A DNA stretch of 64,000 nt from Halicephalobus mephisto. Lineage: Eukaryota; Nematoda; Chromadorea; Rhabditida; Panagrolaimidae. The DNA lies in assembly GCA_009193035.1 (NCBI GenBank), contig SWDT01000281.1:1-64000 (forward strand). The letters run 5' to 3'. The position numbers and the translations under genes were made by a program. A model generated the notes under the pieces. The model saw only the letters and a list, made by a program, of their open reading frames with translations, was not told the DNA's origin and ran no database searches. This document shows, piece by piece, positions 32,719 to 43,703 of this stretch. Positions within the stretch are counted from its first letter, which is position 1; each line of letters starts with the position of its first letter.

Positions 32719-35646
32719 ATGACCGTGCATATTGCCTTGCTTGTCGGTGAATCCCTCGGCGTGGTGGATGCTTCGTCGTCAGATTCAGGAAGATCGAAAA
32801 CCGCAGATTCCCGGGGATACAGATTGCCGTCAACTTCAACCACAATGACCGGAAGCGAGGGCAACAGCACGGTCGTACCTGACGCTTCTGACCTCTGTCT
32901 CGGCCTAGGAGACATCTTTGTGGCCTTATTTTTGGTATTTTTTAAAATTTTTATTATTTAAAATAACTTTATTCAATTTCAGATAGTCCTAATAATGACG
33001 ACGATTTTAGGAAATATACTGGTAGTTCTTTCAGTTTGTCTATATAAGAGGATGAGGACGTTCACAAACATATTACTTACTTCACTTGCGACTGCTGACC
33101 TTTGTGTCGGGGTCATTGTCATGCCATTGGCGTTGATAGATCTGCTTTATCGACATAATTGGCCTTTTGGAAGAATGCTCTGCCGTATATGGGCTACGGT
33201 TGACGTCTTACTATGCACAGCGTCAATTTTGAACTTATGCATTATTTCTTTGGACAGATATATGGCGATTACGAGTCCGTTAAGATACTCACGAACGAGG
33301 TTTGAAGTTTTTGAAGAACTATTTAAAGAAGTTTTTTCAGGAGTCGTTCTATGGCTTTTGGATTATTGAGTCTGGCTTGGGGAATCTCATTAGTCGTTTG
33401 CTCTCCACCTTGGTTCATCCGGGAATGGGGAATCTTCACTACAGACGGAGCTAAAAAATCATCGAATTCGACCTTTACATGTGTTTATTCCCCTTCAGTT
33501 CCTTACAGAATCTACAGTGCCTCAGGCAGTTTCTACATTCCTCTTTTGGTAATCGTTTAAAAGTTATTTATTTGTAATTTTTGGTTTTAGATAATGCTCT
33601 CGATGTATTTTAAAATCTTCCGAGTTGCATCAGAAAGAGAAAAACATATGCAACAAAGTTTGGGGACTTGCAGATTAAGCAGAAGGATCGATAAGCATCA
33701 AAAAAGAAATTTATTAAAAAATACCAATCATAACAGGTTTGTTATTTTTATATTTTTCTGCTTTTTTGGTTTTTACCATATGTTTTTTTAAATTTTATAT
33801 ATATACATATTTTTTACATTTTTACTATATTTATATATATTTCTTTTTTTATTTTATATATATTTTTTTACACTTTTACTATATGTATGTGTATATATAT
33901 GAAATAAAAAAAGAAATATATTTTTAAAATTTTTATTATATGTATATATATGCTTTTTTTGTTTTATATATATATTTTTTTTTGTTTTTTTATATGTTGC
34001 TTCTTACGCTTTTGAGCACGAATCACGGCACTGTTTAGATGCGCTAGTGCACCTACATCACGAGTGAGGGAATTTCAAGTTATTCCTCAGGACACGGCCC
34101 GCATGAATCATTCAGTACATGAAAAATTAACGTCGTAAGTTGTTCGGAAATCACAGCACAGTTTATCCTTAAACTGCAATTAAAAAATTTTATATTAATG
34201 TGTAATTTTACAGGAATTCGAAAGTATCCCTCTATCGGATGGACAATAATAACATTAACTCGTGCGATTTGGACACTATGAAATATGCAACGTTGTCAAA
34301 TCATGAAAGTTGTTCGCCGAAAAATTCTGTAAATAATAATGCCAAATTTAATATTGAAAGAGAAAGCAAATCCTTAGTCGATCTGACTTCTCCCATCAAA
34401 TGGGTAAGATTATTTTTTTACAAATTTCCCGATTTTCAGCACTTTGATATATAGTCATTAATCCTTAAGGGTGGATGAAGCCTTTCATATCACCCACCAT
34501 CCTTATCCGGAGATTTCTAAATTAAATATAAATCCAGAAAATTAATTACGAAATAACCCTAAAGATCAGAATTTTAGGTTACTGTAGTTTTTAAAAACTT
34601 GTAAATTTGTGTAAAAATAATTTTGAAAAAACTTTGTCATTTTTTGTGATTACGAAATAACCCTAAAAATCAAAATTTTAGGTTACTGTAGTTTTTAAAA
34701 ACGTAAATTTGTCTAAAAATAATTTTGAAAAAACTTTATTTATCATTTTTTATGTGATTACGAAATAACCCTGAAAATCAAAATTTTAGGTTACTGTGGT
34801 TTTTGATAATTTCTAGAAATTCCCTTCAAAAATATTGTGTTAAATAATATATTTTAAATTTTTTGATTACGAAATTTCTATTGTGTAAAATTTAAATTTT
34901 AAATTATTTTTTTAATTTGAAAAATTAATTTTTATATTTTATGTGAATTTTTTCAGGACGAAACTCCTGTTAGAAAAAATACATCATCTGGAATTGCTTC
35001 AAATAATTCTTCAACAACGAGGAAACCCCCACCTCCACCATCAAATACTCGTCTTCATGCAGCACATATGATGAGGAATCAGAATCAGAATCAACATCAG
35101 AATCAGATGCAAACAGCTATAGGGACGACTCATTATACTCCCCATTACGGTCAAGCGGGAAAGTCGATTCGCGGGTCAAAAGAAAAAATTGTTTACTTAC
35201 GAGAACGAAAAGCCCTAAAAACTATCGGGATTGTTGTTTTAGGTAAATATTTTTTTATTTCTTATAAGAAGTTGAAATTTTTAGGTTTTATCGTATGCTG
35301 GATGCCATTTTTCGTGATGTATTTAATTGAAGTTTTTGTTGAAAGCATCAGCAATAGTTATTTATTCAGATTATTGAATGAATTTTTTCTGTGGTTAGGG
35401 TACTCAAATTCGGTAAGTGTAATATTCGTTTCTGGCACTCTGTCAGTCAGATTAGGCTTTATCCTAATCTATGCTAACTGTATAATACGTTTTGCAAATC
35501 TTCAGGTGCTTAATCCAATTATCTACACAATGTACAATGGGGATTTTCGACGTTGCTTTCGAGACCTTCTCAGTTTCGGTTGCTGGCAACATCATCGTCG
35601 GTCGATGAGCGTTAAGAAACTTCATCAGCAAAGTACAGTATTCTAA
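32719..35646 (+). CDS. Aminergic (biogenic-amine-type) class A GPCR (575 aa, nine exons)
   Basis: Exons: 32719-32934, 32983-33299, 33341-33548, 33591-33736, 34039-34134, 34214-34403, 34957-35242, 35285-35412, 35506-35646, in frame throughout. The first ATG lies one base after a TTTCAG acceptor. A Ser/Thr-rich extracellular head with NST glycosylation sites leads into TM1 ([11 protein letters not shown]). TM2 has [12 protein letters not shown]3 has Asp146 in [16 protein letters not shown], the amine-binding Asp of this class, and ends DRY (163-165). TM5 has [13 protein letters not shown]6 CWMPFF, TM7 [13 protein letters not shown] long, Asn/Gln-rich third intracellular loop (exons 4-7) and a short tail follow the D2/alpha2 style, which suggests Gi/o coupling. 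Ligand (dopamine, octopamine, tyramine or serotonin) is not determined by these motifs. Expected at neuronal or muscle plasma membranes. Confidence 0.88.
33780..33990. repeat. TA-rich minisatellite in GPCR intron 4
   Basis: Units of TATATATATTTTTTTACATT type (with TTTTACTATATGTATATAT) are repeated about four times. Confidence 0.75.
34520..34830. repeat. Three tandem units of about 105 bp in GPCR intron 6
   Basis: Each unit has ATTACGAAATAACCCTAAA, AATTTTAGGTTACTGTAGTT and AAAAATAATTTTGAAAAAAC text. Confidence 0.8.
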
Positions 35647-35944
35647 ATTTTTTTCAAAATTGTGCCTAATTTTAAAAAAGCTTTAAATTTGCCATTGTTG
35701 CCGTGTTAATTTAAAAAAATAAAAATTTGTCTTTTTTTAGTTGTAATTTATTCTATTAAACAAACAAGATCTAATTGACTTTAAAGTATCGCTATCGTCC
35801 AAGTTGACATTTGAGTCCTTTCATGGAAACGCAGGGGGTTAATCTCGATATCCGGCTGTCGATCAACAAGCTAAATTGAAATCTTTAGAATCTTCTATTT
35901 CTGCCATATTAGGTGGCCATTAATTTCTCATCTTTCATTAAATT

Positions 35945-36195
35945 AAAACTATATATTTTTTAAATTTTAAAAAAATTAATATTAATAAGTTAAAAAATAT
36001 AATTTTTAAATTAAAAAAAAATTAATATTAATAAGTTAAAAAATATATAATTTATTAATTTTTTTAAAATTTAAAAATTATATATTTTTTAAATTTAAAA
36101 AAAATTAATATTAATAAGTTAAAAAATATAATTTTTAAATTTAAAAAAAAATTAATAAATTATATATTTTTTAAGTTTTTTTAAAATTCTGAATT
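35945..36195. repeat. AT tandem repeat downstream of the GPCR gene
   Basis: AAATTAATATTAATAAGTTA and AAAAATATAATTTTTAAATT alternate in four units. The rest of 36200-36690 is degenerate AGAATTTCTGAAA-type text without a gene. Confidence 0.75.
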
Positions 36196-36892
36196 TTGGA
36201 AAATTTTTTGCAATATTTAAAAATTAAATTTTGATTTTTGAAAGTTTTTATAATTTTGCAAATATTGTGGGAATTTTTATAATTTGGAATTTTAAGGAAG
36301 ATTTTTAAAATTAAAAAATTTTATAATTTTTTGGATTTTATGGAACTTTTTAGAATTTAATAAATTTTCTGAATCTCTTAGAAGTTTATTGAATTCTGAA
36401 AACTTTTATGAAATTCGGGAAATTTTTACAAAATTCTAGAGAATTTCAGAAAACTTCCATTTTGAACAATTTTAAAATTTCTGAAAAATTTCTAAAATCA
36501 AAATGGAAGATTTCTGAAAATTTAGAACATTATAAATATTTTCTGAAGTTCATAGAAATTTCTAAAATCAAAATTGAAGTTTTCTGAAATTTTTAAAAAT
36601 CTTAAAGATTTTCAAAATTTTATGAAACTTTTTAGAATTTAATAGAAACTTTTAAAATTCCTTAAAATCCCCTAGAATCTTCCAAAATTATCATTTTTAA
36701 CTTTTTTATAACGATTTTTAAAAATATAAAAATTACCGTATACAGTAATCTTTAAACAAATTTTTTTTAATTTAAAAAAAAGGTTTTTTAAAACTTTTTA
36801 AAATATTTTTTATTTATTTTTTAAAAAAGGTTTTTAAAACTTTTTAAAATTAAAATTGTTTGTAAATCATTGAAAATTTATTTTCTCATTAG

Positions 36893-37151
36893 AATCAACT
36901 GCTTTTGGAGTGCTTATTGTAAGACGATATTGTTTGCAAACTTATTATGGTCAAGTGAATTGAAAGCGATGCGCCTTTATTCGGAGGATTGTCGAGAGAG
37001 AATTAAAGATGTCCTCTTGCAAGTTACCGATTGTAAGCTGAGGTCGGTTTCAAGTACATTAACAGGTCATTGTCGGTCAAAGAATCTCGATCTGTCTAGT
37101 CCCTCTCATCATGAGCAATTTTTTGATTTACTGTATAATCGAAAAAACTAA
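36893..37151 (+). pseudogene. Exon-like frame, possible terminal exon or gene relic
   Basis: Directly after a TTCTCATTAG acceptor, a frame is open for 85 codons to a TAA at 37149. It is GC-richer than its surroundings and ends LSSPSHHEQFFDLLYNRKN. About 640 bases downstream (37776-37875) a second short frame reads LSNPFDHDQLFDLLYEGKN, clearly related, before it stops. No upstream exon was found and no domain is recognised. Either an unannotated fast-evolving gene with duplicated last exons, or relics of one. Confidence 0.3.
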
Positions 37152-37194
37152 AAGATGAACGTTAAAATTAAAAAAGTGCTTTTTACGTTTTTTA

Positions 37195-37420
37195 GAATTT
37201 TGAATTCGCGCGGAAAGGGAGAAAAAAGTACGAAAATGGAAAAATTGGTAAAACTGGCAATTTCGCCAAGATTGACTTTCTTTTCACTCGCCCTGTCCTT
37301 ACTCTCGCTCTCTCTCTTTCCTCTCTCTCTTTCTCTTGTTTCTTCCTTTTCTCTCTCTCTTTCTCTTGTTTCTTCCTTTTCTCTCTCCTCTTCTTCTCTC
37401 TTTCTTTTTACCTAAATTCT
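37195..37420 (+). repeat. R1 element, long form
   Basis: GAATTCGCGCGGAAAGGGAG, GGTAAAACTGGCAATTTCGC, ACTCGCCCTGTCCTTACTCT, then a duplicated TCTCTTGTTTCTTCCTTT tract and TTTTACCTAAATT. Nearly identical to the copy at 43106 over the first 130 bases. Confidence 0.8.
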
Positions 37421-38196
37421 CTAAAAATTCGCGTTGAGAAAATTTCATAAAAAAATTTATTTTCTATTTTTAAATTCTCGTTCAGGAAAAATTAAAATAA
37501 AAAGTAGTAAATCCAACAATTCACCATCGAAATCAACTTGTTTATTTTCTTTTATCTAAATTTTCTAAATATTTTTGTCGAAACAACTTTGAAAAAATTT
37601 ATTTCAATTTTCATCATATTATGATTTGTGAGATTTTTGAATTCCCGCTCAAAGAAAACAAAATTTTATAATTTTTATTCAATTTCTAAACTTTTCTAAA
37701 AATTCGGAAAATATTAATATAAAAATTCTTAATTTTTATAATTCCAGATTATTATTTAATTTTATCTAGTAAATTATTGAGGAAAAATTTCGAGCTTTAT
37801 CTAATCCCTTCGATCATGATCAACTTTTCGATTTACTGTATGAAGGAAAAAATCGCGAGGTACTTTAATTCTGTATCATCGATTCTTGTTCCAACAAAGT
37901 GCGCAATTCCTTGTTAATGATTCGAAAACAAAGCTTCTTCATCGCAAACTCGTTGTTTAAAGAGAAAAAGCCGCTTTTGAGACTCATCGATGAAATTCTT
38001 ACGATAAAATTCGATTAGCCGATCATAGATACTTAGCTAAAAAGCAAGTCAAAGAGATGGGGTAATTCTCAAACTCGCGAGATGCTTCTTTTTTCTCTCC
38101 GATACGATACTTAAGCTTCAGCGATTGGTTCAATCTAGGGGCAGGCATATCTGTCGATAACCTGTCTCCGATTGAATACTATTCAATTGGTAGATA
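37421..38196. other. Upstream region of pha-2
   Basis: Contains a partial R1 (near 37640) and the short duplicated frame at 37776-37875. Then comes a GC-balanced non-repetitive stretch (37860-38190) that is a reasonable candidate for pha-2 regulatory sequence. No gene supported. Confidence 0.4.
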
Positions 38197-38534
38197 CACA
38201 ATTGTTGTGGAATCCCTCGTAACTGAGCGTAACCAACGTGCAAGAGGTCCTAACCACGTTTTTCATATATCGGATTTTAATTCACCGTAATCGATAGCAG
38301 GATTGTAATCTAATAAGTATTGCTTGTAATAGAGCATAATCAACATATTCGAACTATTTTCTTCGTTGTTGAAAAGGTTCGAATATGTTGATTGTGCTCT
38401 ATTACAGTCAACTTTTATTGGATTACAGCCCTGCCATCGATTACGATCAATTAAAATCCAATATATAAACAACGTGGTCAGGACCTCTTACACGTTGGTT
38501 ACGCTCAGTTACAAGTGATTCTACAGTACTTGTG
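38197..38534. mobile_element. 338-bp foldback (hairpin) MITE, TA-flanked
   Basis: The left arm (38197-38358) and right arm (38376-38534) are inverted complements over about 155 bases with few mismatches. Landmarks are CTGAGCGTAACCAACGTGCA at the outside and TTCGAATATGTTGA / TCAACATATTCGAA at the inside, with a loop of under 20 bases. The element begins CACAA, ends TTGTG and is flanked by TA. No coding frame of note. It lies 150 bases upstream of the pha-2 start. Confidence 0.85.
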
Positions 38535-38684
38535 TAGGTTTTTTATTTGCTTTTATTGTACGATTCCTCGTCAAATTACACGATTGACGAGAGCTATCGT
38601 TTACAATTGAAACCGATATGTCCAAAACTCCGAAGAATCGTGTGGATCGAATTTGCTCGTGAAAAATTCATATTTTAGACCATT

Positions 38685-41600
38685 ATGTCAAACGATTCTG
38701 GCTTCAATTTCGCCATCAATAGACTTTTAGAACAACAAAAACCAGAATCCGAAGAAATAAGTACTCCAGGACCCTCGTCAGGAAATTCGAACAACTTCAT
38801 GGCTGCAATGAACTCCATGGGGGCTCCGTTCCCGATTCCTCCGTTTATCCATGGTCATCAACAAGGAAATCCTCTATTCGGAAATCCTGCTTTCATGTTT
38901 TCTGGACTTTCTCCTGTTAACAACAAAAAAGAAACTAAAATTGACGATGATGAAAGTCAAGGATCGAAATCCCCCGAGGCAGAAAACGACCAAAAGACCA
39001 ACATCGCTTCTCCTCCATGGCTGAACTACCTCAACATTGCCAGTCAACTCGCCGGAGTCAGGCCTTCGTTGATGGGAAGTAAGTTGATCAACATCAAAAT
39101 TAATTTTTTAATTATTAAAATTCTAAAATTTAACGGAGAATGTTCGTTTTTAAAAATCTACAAAAAATTTTAAAATTTTCCAAAATCGAATATAATGTTT
39201 GAATTTTGAAAGTTTAACGAAGGTTTCTGAAACTTCCCAGAATCTGATGGAAATTTCGGAATCTTCTGAAATTCTGAAGTTTTTAAAAAGCTTGTAAATA
39301 ATTTTAAAATTGGTAAAAGTTTTCAAATTTCCTAGAATCTAAGAATTTTACAAAAAATTTGGATCATTTCGTAATTTAGTGAGAGATTCTGGGACTTCTG
39401 AGAATTTCATAATAATTTTAGAATCTTTCAGAATCTAGTGGAAAATTATTAAGTCTTTAAATATCTTCCAGAAGTTAATGGGATTCTGAAGTTTTAAATA
39501 ATTTCATAAATTTCTAAAATTTTACAGAATTCAATGAATTATGAAAACTTCAAAAATCTCAATAATTTCTAGAATCTTTCAGAATCTAGTGGAGAGTTAT
39601 TAAATCTTTGAAAATATCTCAAAATTTAATAAAAGATTCTGAATTTTTAAATAATTTTATAAATTTTCTAGAATTTTTTAGAATTTATTGAAAAATTTTA
39701 AAAACTTCAAAAATCTCAATAATTTCTAGAATCTTTTAGAATCTAGTGAAGAATTAAAAAATCTTTGAAAATATCTCAAAATTTAATTGCAGATTTTTAA
39801 TTCTTAAATAATTTCATAAATTTCTAAAATTTTACAGAGTTCAATGAAGAATTATGAAAACTTTAAAGATCTCACAGAAATTCTTAGAATCGTCCAGAAA
39901 TTTAATAGATTCTGAAATCTTTGAAAATATCTCAAAATTTAATTGCAGATGTTTAATTCTTAAATAATTTCATTAATTTCTAAAATTTTTCAGAATTTAT
40001 TGAAAAATTTTAAAAACTTTAAAAATTTCAAAAATATTTGAAAGTTTTCAGAATTCAAAAAAAAACTTTTTTCACTGAAATAATGAATTTTTGAAGATCT
40101 TAGAAAATTCGTATCGAGATAATTTCATAAAATTTCACTTTTTATAATACTAAAATTTCAAATTTTTTAGGAAATTTTAAAAACCAAAAACAAATTTTTA
40201 CAAAACTATTCCCATAAGAATTTTCATAATTGTAAAATTTCGTAAAATATCTTGTAAAATTTTAAATTTTTATAAAACTTTCAATTTTTTAATTTTTATA
40301 AAATTTTTTTTTTTAAATTTTAAATTTTTATAAAATTTTAATTTTTTTATTTTTATAAAATTTTAAATTTTTTAATTTTTATAAAATTTTTTATTTTTTT
40401 TTTTAAATTTTAAATTTTTATAAAATTTTTATTTTTAATAATTATAAAAATTTTAATTTCTTAATTTTTAACTTTACAATGATACGGTAATTGTAGTGCC
40501 TGATTGGAATCCGTCTCGACTGCCTTGGCTTTATCCTTGTGTCCAGAAAACTCAGCAAAAACGTAAAGGAGGCCAAATTCGGTTTACGAACGAGCAAACC
40601 GATGTTCTTGAACAGACTTTTGTATCCCACAAGTACCTGTCCAACAACGAACGGAAGAAGCTAGCTAAGACACTATCCCTTAGTGAAAGACAGGTTTGTT
40701 TTTTATAAAAATATTAAATTTCGAAAAATTTAATTTTCTTTATTTATAAAAATTTAAATTTCTTTATTTATAAAAATTTAATTTTTTTTGTTTTTAAAAA
40801 TTTAATTTTTTTTGTTTTAAAAATATTAAATTTCGAAAAATTTAATTTTCTTTATTTATAAAAATTTAAATTTCTTTGTTTTTAAAAATTTAAATTTCTT
40901 TATTTATAAAAATTTAATTTTTTTTTATTTTTAACAATATTAAATTTCGAAAAATTTAATCGTCTTTATTTATAAAAATTTAATTTTCTTTGTTTTTAAA
41001 AAACTTAAACTTTTAAAGAAAAACGAACTTTATTTAAGCTTCTGATTGAAGGATTATGTCCTATCGTATCCTCAACGTCAAATAATTGGAACTCTGTGGA
41101 GATTAAAAGTTTTGGAATTTTGTAAAAAGTTTAAAAAATTTTTTTAAATCTTATTCTTTTTGAAATTTTTTAAATCTTTTAAAATTTCAGAAAATTTTAA
41201 ACTTTTTAAATTTTTTAAATCTGAAATTTAATAAAAAATTTGAAAATTTTTACAATAATATACTTTTTTGAAATTTTCACGAAAATTAAAATTTACAAAA
41301 ATAAAAAACGGTAAATCTGGGAATTTCACGTTAATCTATTATTTTCATTTTTTATTTAAATTTTGGAAATTTTTAAATAATTTTGTAAAAAATTCTGTTT
41401 TTATTTTTTATAACATCATTATTTTTTTAAATATCATTTTTTAAATATTTTTATTTTTCATAATATTATTTTTAAAAATATTTTAATTTTTCATAAAATT
41501 ATTTTTAAAAATATTTTAATTTTTCATAATATTATTTTTTTTAAATATTTTAATTTTTCATAATATTACTTTTTTAAATATTTTAATTTTTCATAAAATA

Positions 41601-41951
41601 ATTATTTTTTTTAAATATTTAATTTTTATAATATTACTTTTTTTAAATATTTTTATTTTTCATAAAATAATTATTTTTAATATTTTTATTTTTCATAATA
41701 TTATTTTTTTTTAAATATTCAATTTTTCCATGATATAATCATTTTCCAGTGTTTAAATTTCTTTATGATATTAATTTTTAACGTTTAAACTTTAGGTAAA
41801 AACATGGTTCCAAAATCGGAGAGCAAAGTGGAGACGAGTCCGGAAGGACGACGATGATGACGATCACGAGATCCCTGGGACTTCAGCTAGATCGATAACT
41901 CAGTTGAATTTTGACAATTTTCCTCGTCATGGATCTTACAAATGGAATTAA
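38685..41951 (+). CDS. pha-2: HEX-class homeobox transcription factor (248 aa, three exons)
   Basis: Exons: 38685-39078, 40497-40693, 41796-41951, phases 1 and 0. The start ATG is seven bases after a TATTTTAG acceptor. Residues 1-150 are Pro/Ser-rich with a short PPWLNYLNI segment and a PWLYPCVQK segment just before the homeodomain, as in HEX proteins. The homeodomain (about 153-212) reads KRKGGQIRFTNEQTDVLEQT, then KYLSNNERKKLAKTLSLSER, then the recognition helix QVKTWFQNRRAKWRR. The GGQ-RF start and the helix are diagnostic of HHEX; the only C. elegans member is pha-2, required for pharyngeal isthmus development. An acidic DDDDDD tail follows. The homeodomain is interrupted by an intron after Gln in SERQ. 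Nuclear DNA-binding protein. Introns are unusually long (1.4 and 1.1 kb) and hold degenerate repeats. Confidence 0.93.
39180..40080. repeat. Degenerate AGAATCTTTCAGAATC tract in pha-2 intron 1
   Basis: TTTCAGAATCTAGTGGA, AATATCTCAAAATTTAAT and TCTAGAATCTTTCAGAATCT recur in units of about 110 bases. Same general text as the AGAATCTTC tracts elsewhere. Confidence 0.65.
40260..40460. repeat. TTTTATAAAATTTTAAATTT array (pha-2 intron 1)
   Basis: Simple alternation of TTTTTATAAAATTTT and TTTAATTTTT units up to the exon 2 acceptor. Confidence 0.8.
40700..41010. repeat. TTTATTTATAAAAATTTAAT array (pha-2 intron 2)
   Basis: Tandem units of ATTTCGAAAAATTTAATTTT and CTTTATTTATAAAAATT, about eight in a row. 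Confidence 0.8.
41380..41740. repeat. TTTTCATAATATTATTTTTT array (pha-2 intron 2)
   Basis: At least nine imperfect units of about 35-40 bases with TTAATTTTTCATAATATTA. Confidence 0.8.
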
Positions 41952-42049
41952 AAAAATTTAAAATCTCAAAATTCATTATTTTTTGAAATTTTTAAAAATA
42001 TTTTTTTATTTTTTAATAAATTAATAGTTTTGGATTATTTTGGATTTAA

Positions 42050-42411
42050 ATAACATTCTTGATGCCATTTACCGGGCTTGTCCAGCCGCCCACCGACTTG
42101 GTTGCCTGAGGCGCCCACTAGTGTGATCTCTGCGGCTGTTCTTCGAGATATCCAGTGTTACACGGATTTAGCTTTACTAACAGCCGGACTGATCGAAATT
42201 GTACTGCAAGGATATCGGAAAGCCAGTGCAACAAGGACAGAAAGACGAAATTTAAGCGTATTTGAACCAAGTTGTTCCACTAGATCGTCCGCACAACCGC
42301 AGTCACACTATGCATCGATGAATTTCGGATATATCTCAACTTCCAAGTTCTTTAACTTTCCGACTTAGTTTTTCCCGTTTTTTGTAAGATTTACCTAAAA
42401 TTTGCGCACCT
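42050..42411. other. GC-balanced island downstream of pha-2, unassigned
   Basis: A 97-codon plus frame (42078-42368) crosses it, with a Pro-rich start and no recognised domain. No acceptor or donor defines an exon. It may be a decayed exon, a non-coding transcript or a repeat unit seen once. Confidence 0.3.
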
Positions 42412-42806
42412 GACAAAAAACGTAACTTTTGGTGCAGTAGCAAATACAAATCGTCACTATTACTGTACTTTTCGTCACAAATGTCAAATACTCATGGAAA
42501 ATATGACGATTGTGTCACATTTTGCAATTTTTAAGGAACCAAAAGTTACGCTTTTTGTAAACTTAATGGAGATATACAGTGGATCTAATATATCTGATAT
42601 ATCATAATTTTTTAATTTTCCGATATATCATATACAATCCACAGATATCAATATACAAAAAAATAGAATTTTCGGTCCTGTAATAAATGTGAATTTTCAC
42701 TATTAAGTTTTAATTTTGATCATAAGTGTTAAATATTCATGGAAAATGTGATGATTGCGTTATATTTCGCAATTTTTAAGGAACCAAAAGTTACGCTTTT
42801 TGTGTG
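42412..42806 (+). mobile_element. MITE, second locus of the 27940-28832 family
   Basis: Left end GACAAAAAACGTAACTTTTG; right end CCAAAAGTTACGCTTTTTGT, inverted complements. The interior contains GGAGATATACAGTGGATC, CCACAGATATCAATATAC and TTCACTATTAAGTTTTAAT, as in the other locus, but only about one and a half units. The outermost CACAAA is degraded on the left, and no clean TA duplication is visible. Confidence 0.7.
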
Positions 42807-43105
42807 GGGAGAAGTCTATTGTCTACCGTCGATGTCGGAACTCGCAGGTCCGCTTTTGCATCCGAGAGCTTGTTCTTGAGATCTAGTGCTTTCCTGCGCA
42901 GAGATGTCTTTTATCCACCTATGCTAAGTTTTTCTTTTAGTTTCTTCTCATTCTTAAATTTGTTTTTCTTTGCTGATTCTGTGAATCTTTACTGTTTGTG
43001 CAAACGTTGGAAATTTTTGAGTACAATTCATGATTTTTCTTTAATTTTAAATTTTTTATTTTATTAATAATTTTCATTTAAAAAAGTTAAAATTTAAAAA
43101 AATGA

Positions 43106-43262
43106 TTTTTTTGAATTCGCGCGGAAAGGGAGAAAAAAGTACAAAAATGGAAAAATTGGTAAAACTGGCAATTTCGCCAAGATCAACTTTCTTTTCACTC
43201 GCCCTGTCCTTACTCTCGCTCTCTCTCCACGCGCTCTCTTTTTTCTTTTTACCTAAATTTTT
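43106..43262 (+). repeat. R1 element
   Basis: GAATTCGCGCGGAAAGGGAG, GGTAAAACTGGCAATTTCGC, ACTCGCCCTGTCCTTACTCT, CTCTCTCCACGCGCTCTC, then TTTTACCTAAATTTTTGAAT. Almost the same sequence as the copy at 37195, so these two are recent relatives. Confidence 0.8.
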
Positions 43263-43703
43263 GAATTTTTTAAAAAATTATAAAATTTCAAAAAACTTTT
43301 ATTTTTAATTTTTTACAGTAATTTAATATTTTTGCAATTTCTAAACTCTTGAAAAAATTATTTTCTGCAAAATTAAAAAATTTAAAATCTAATAATTTTT
43401 TATTTTTTACCTAAATTTTATAATTTCCTAAAATATTCCGGAATTCGTGTTTAGACAATTTTGTAAAAATTCTATTTTTAATTTCTGTAATACTCTGATT
43501 TTTTGAAGCAGATGTTTTTCATCAACTTTTTCAAAGTTAAAAAAAACTATAAAATCGTCAATTAAATTTTTATAGGACAACTTTGGCGACGACCATCAGA
43601 AGGCCCGGCAGCGCCATCTTCGCAGTTTTTTGCGGAAGATTTAAGCTGCAGTGATTTCCTTGTTCAAAAATAATTTGAACCTAGAATCACTATAAGCGAA
43701 ATA

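Noticed and set aside
38345..38390. GGTTCGAATATG resembling a tRNA T-loop
   Set aside because: It is part of the inner arm of the 338-bp hairpin.
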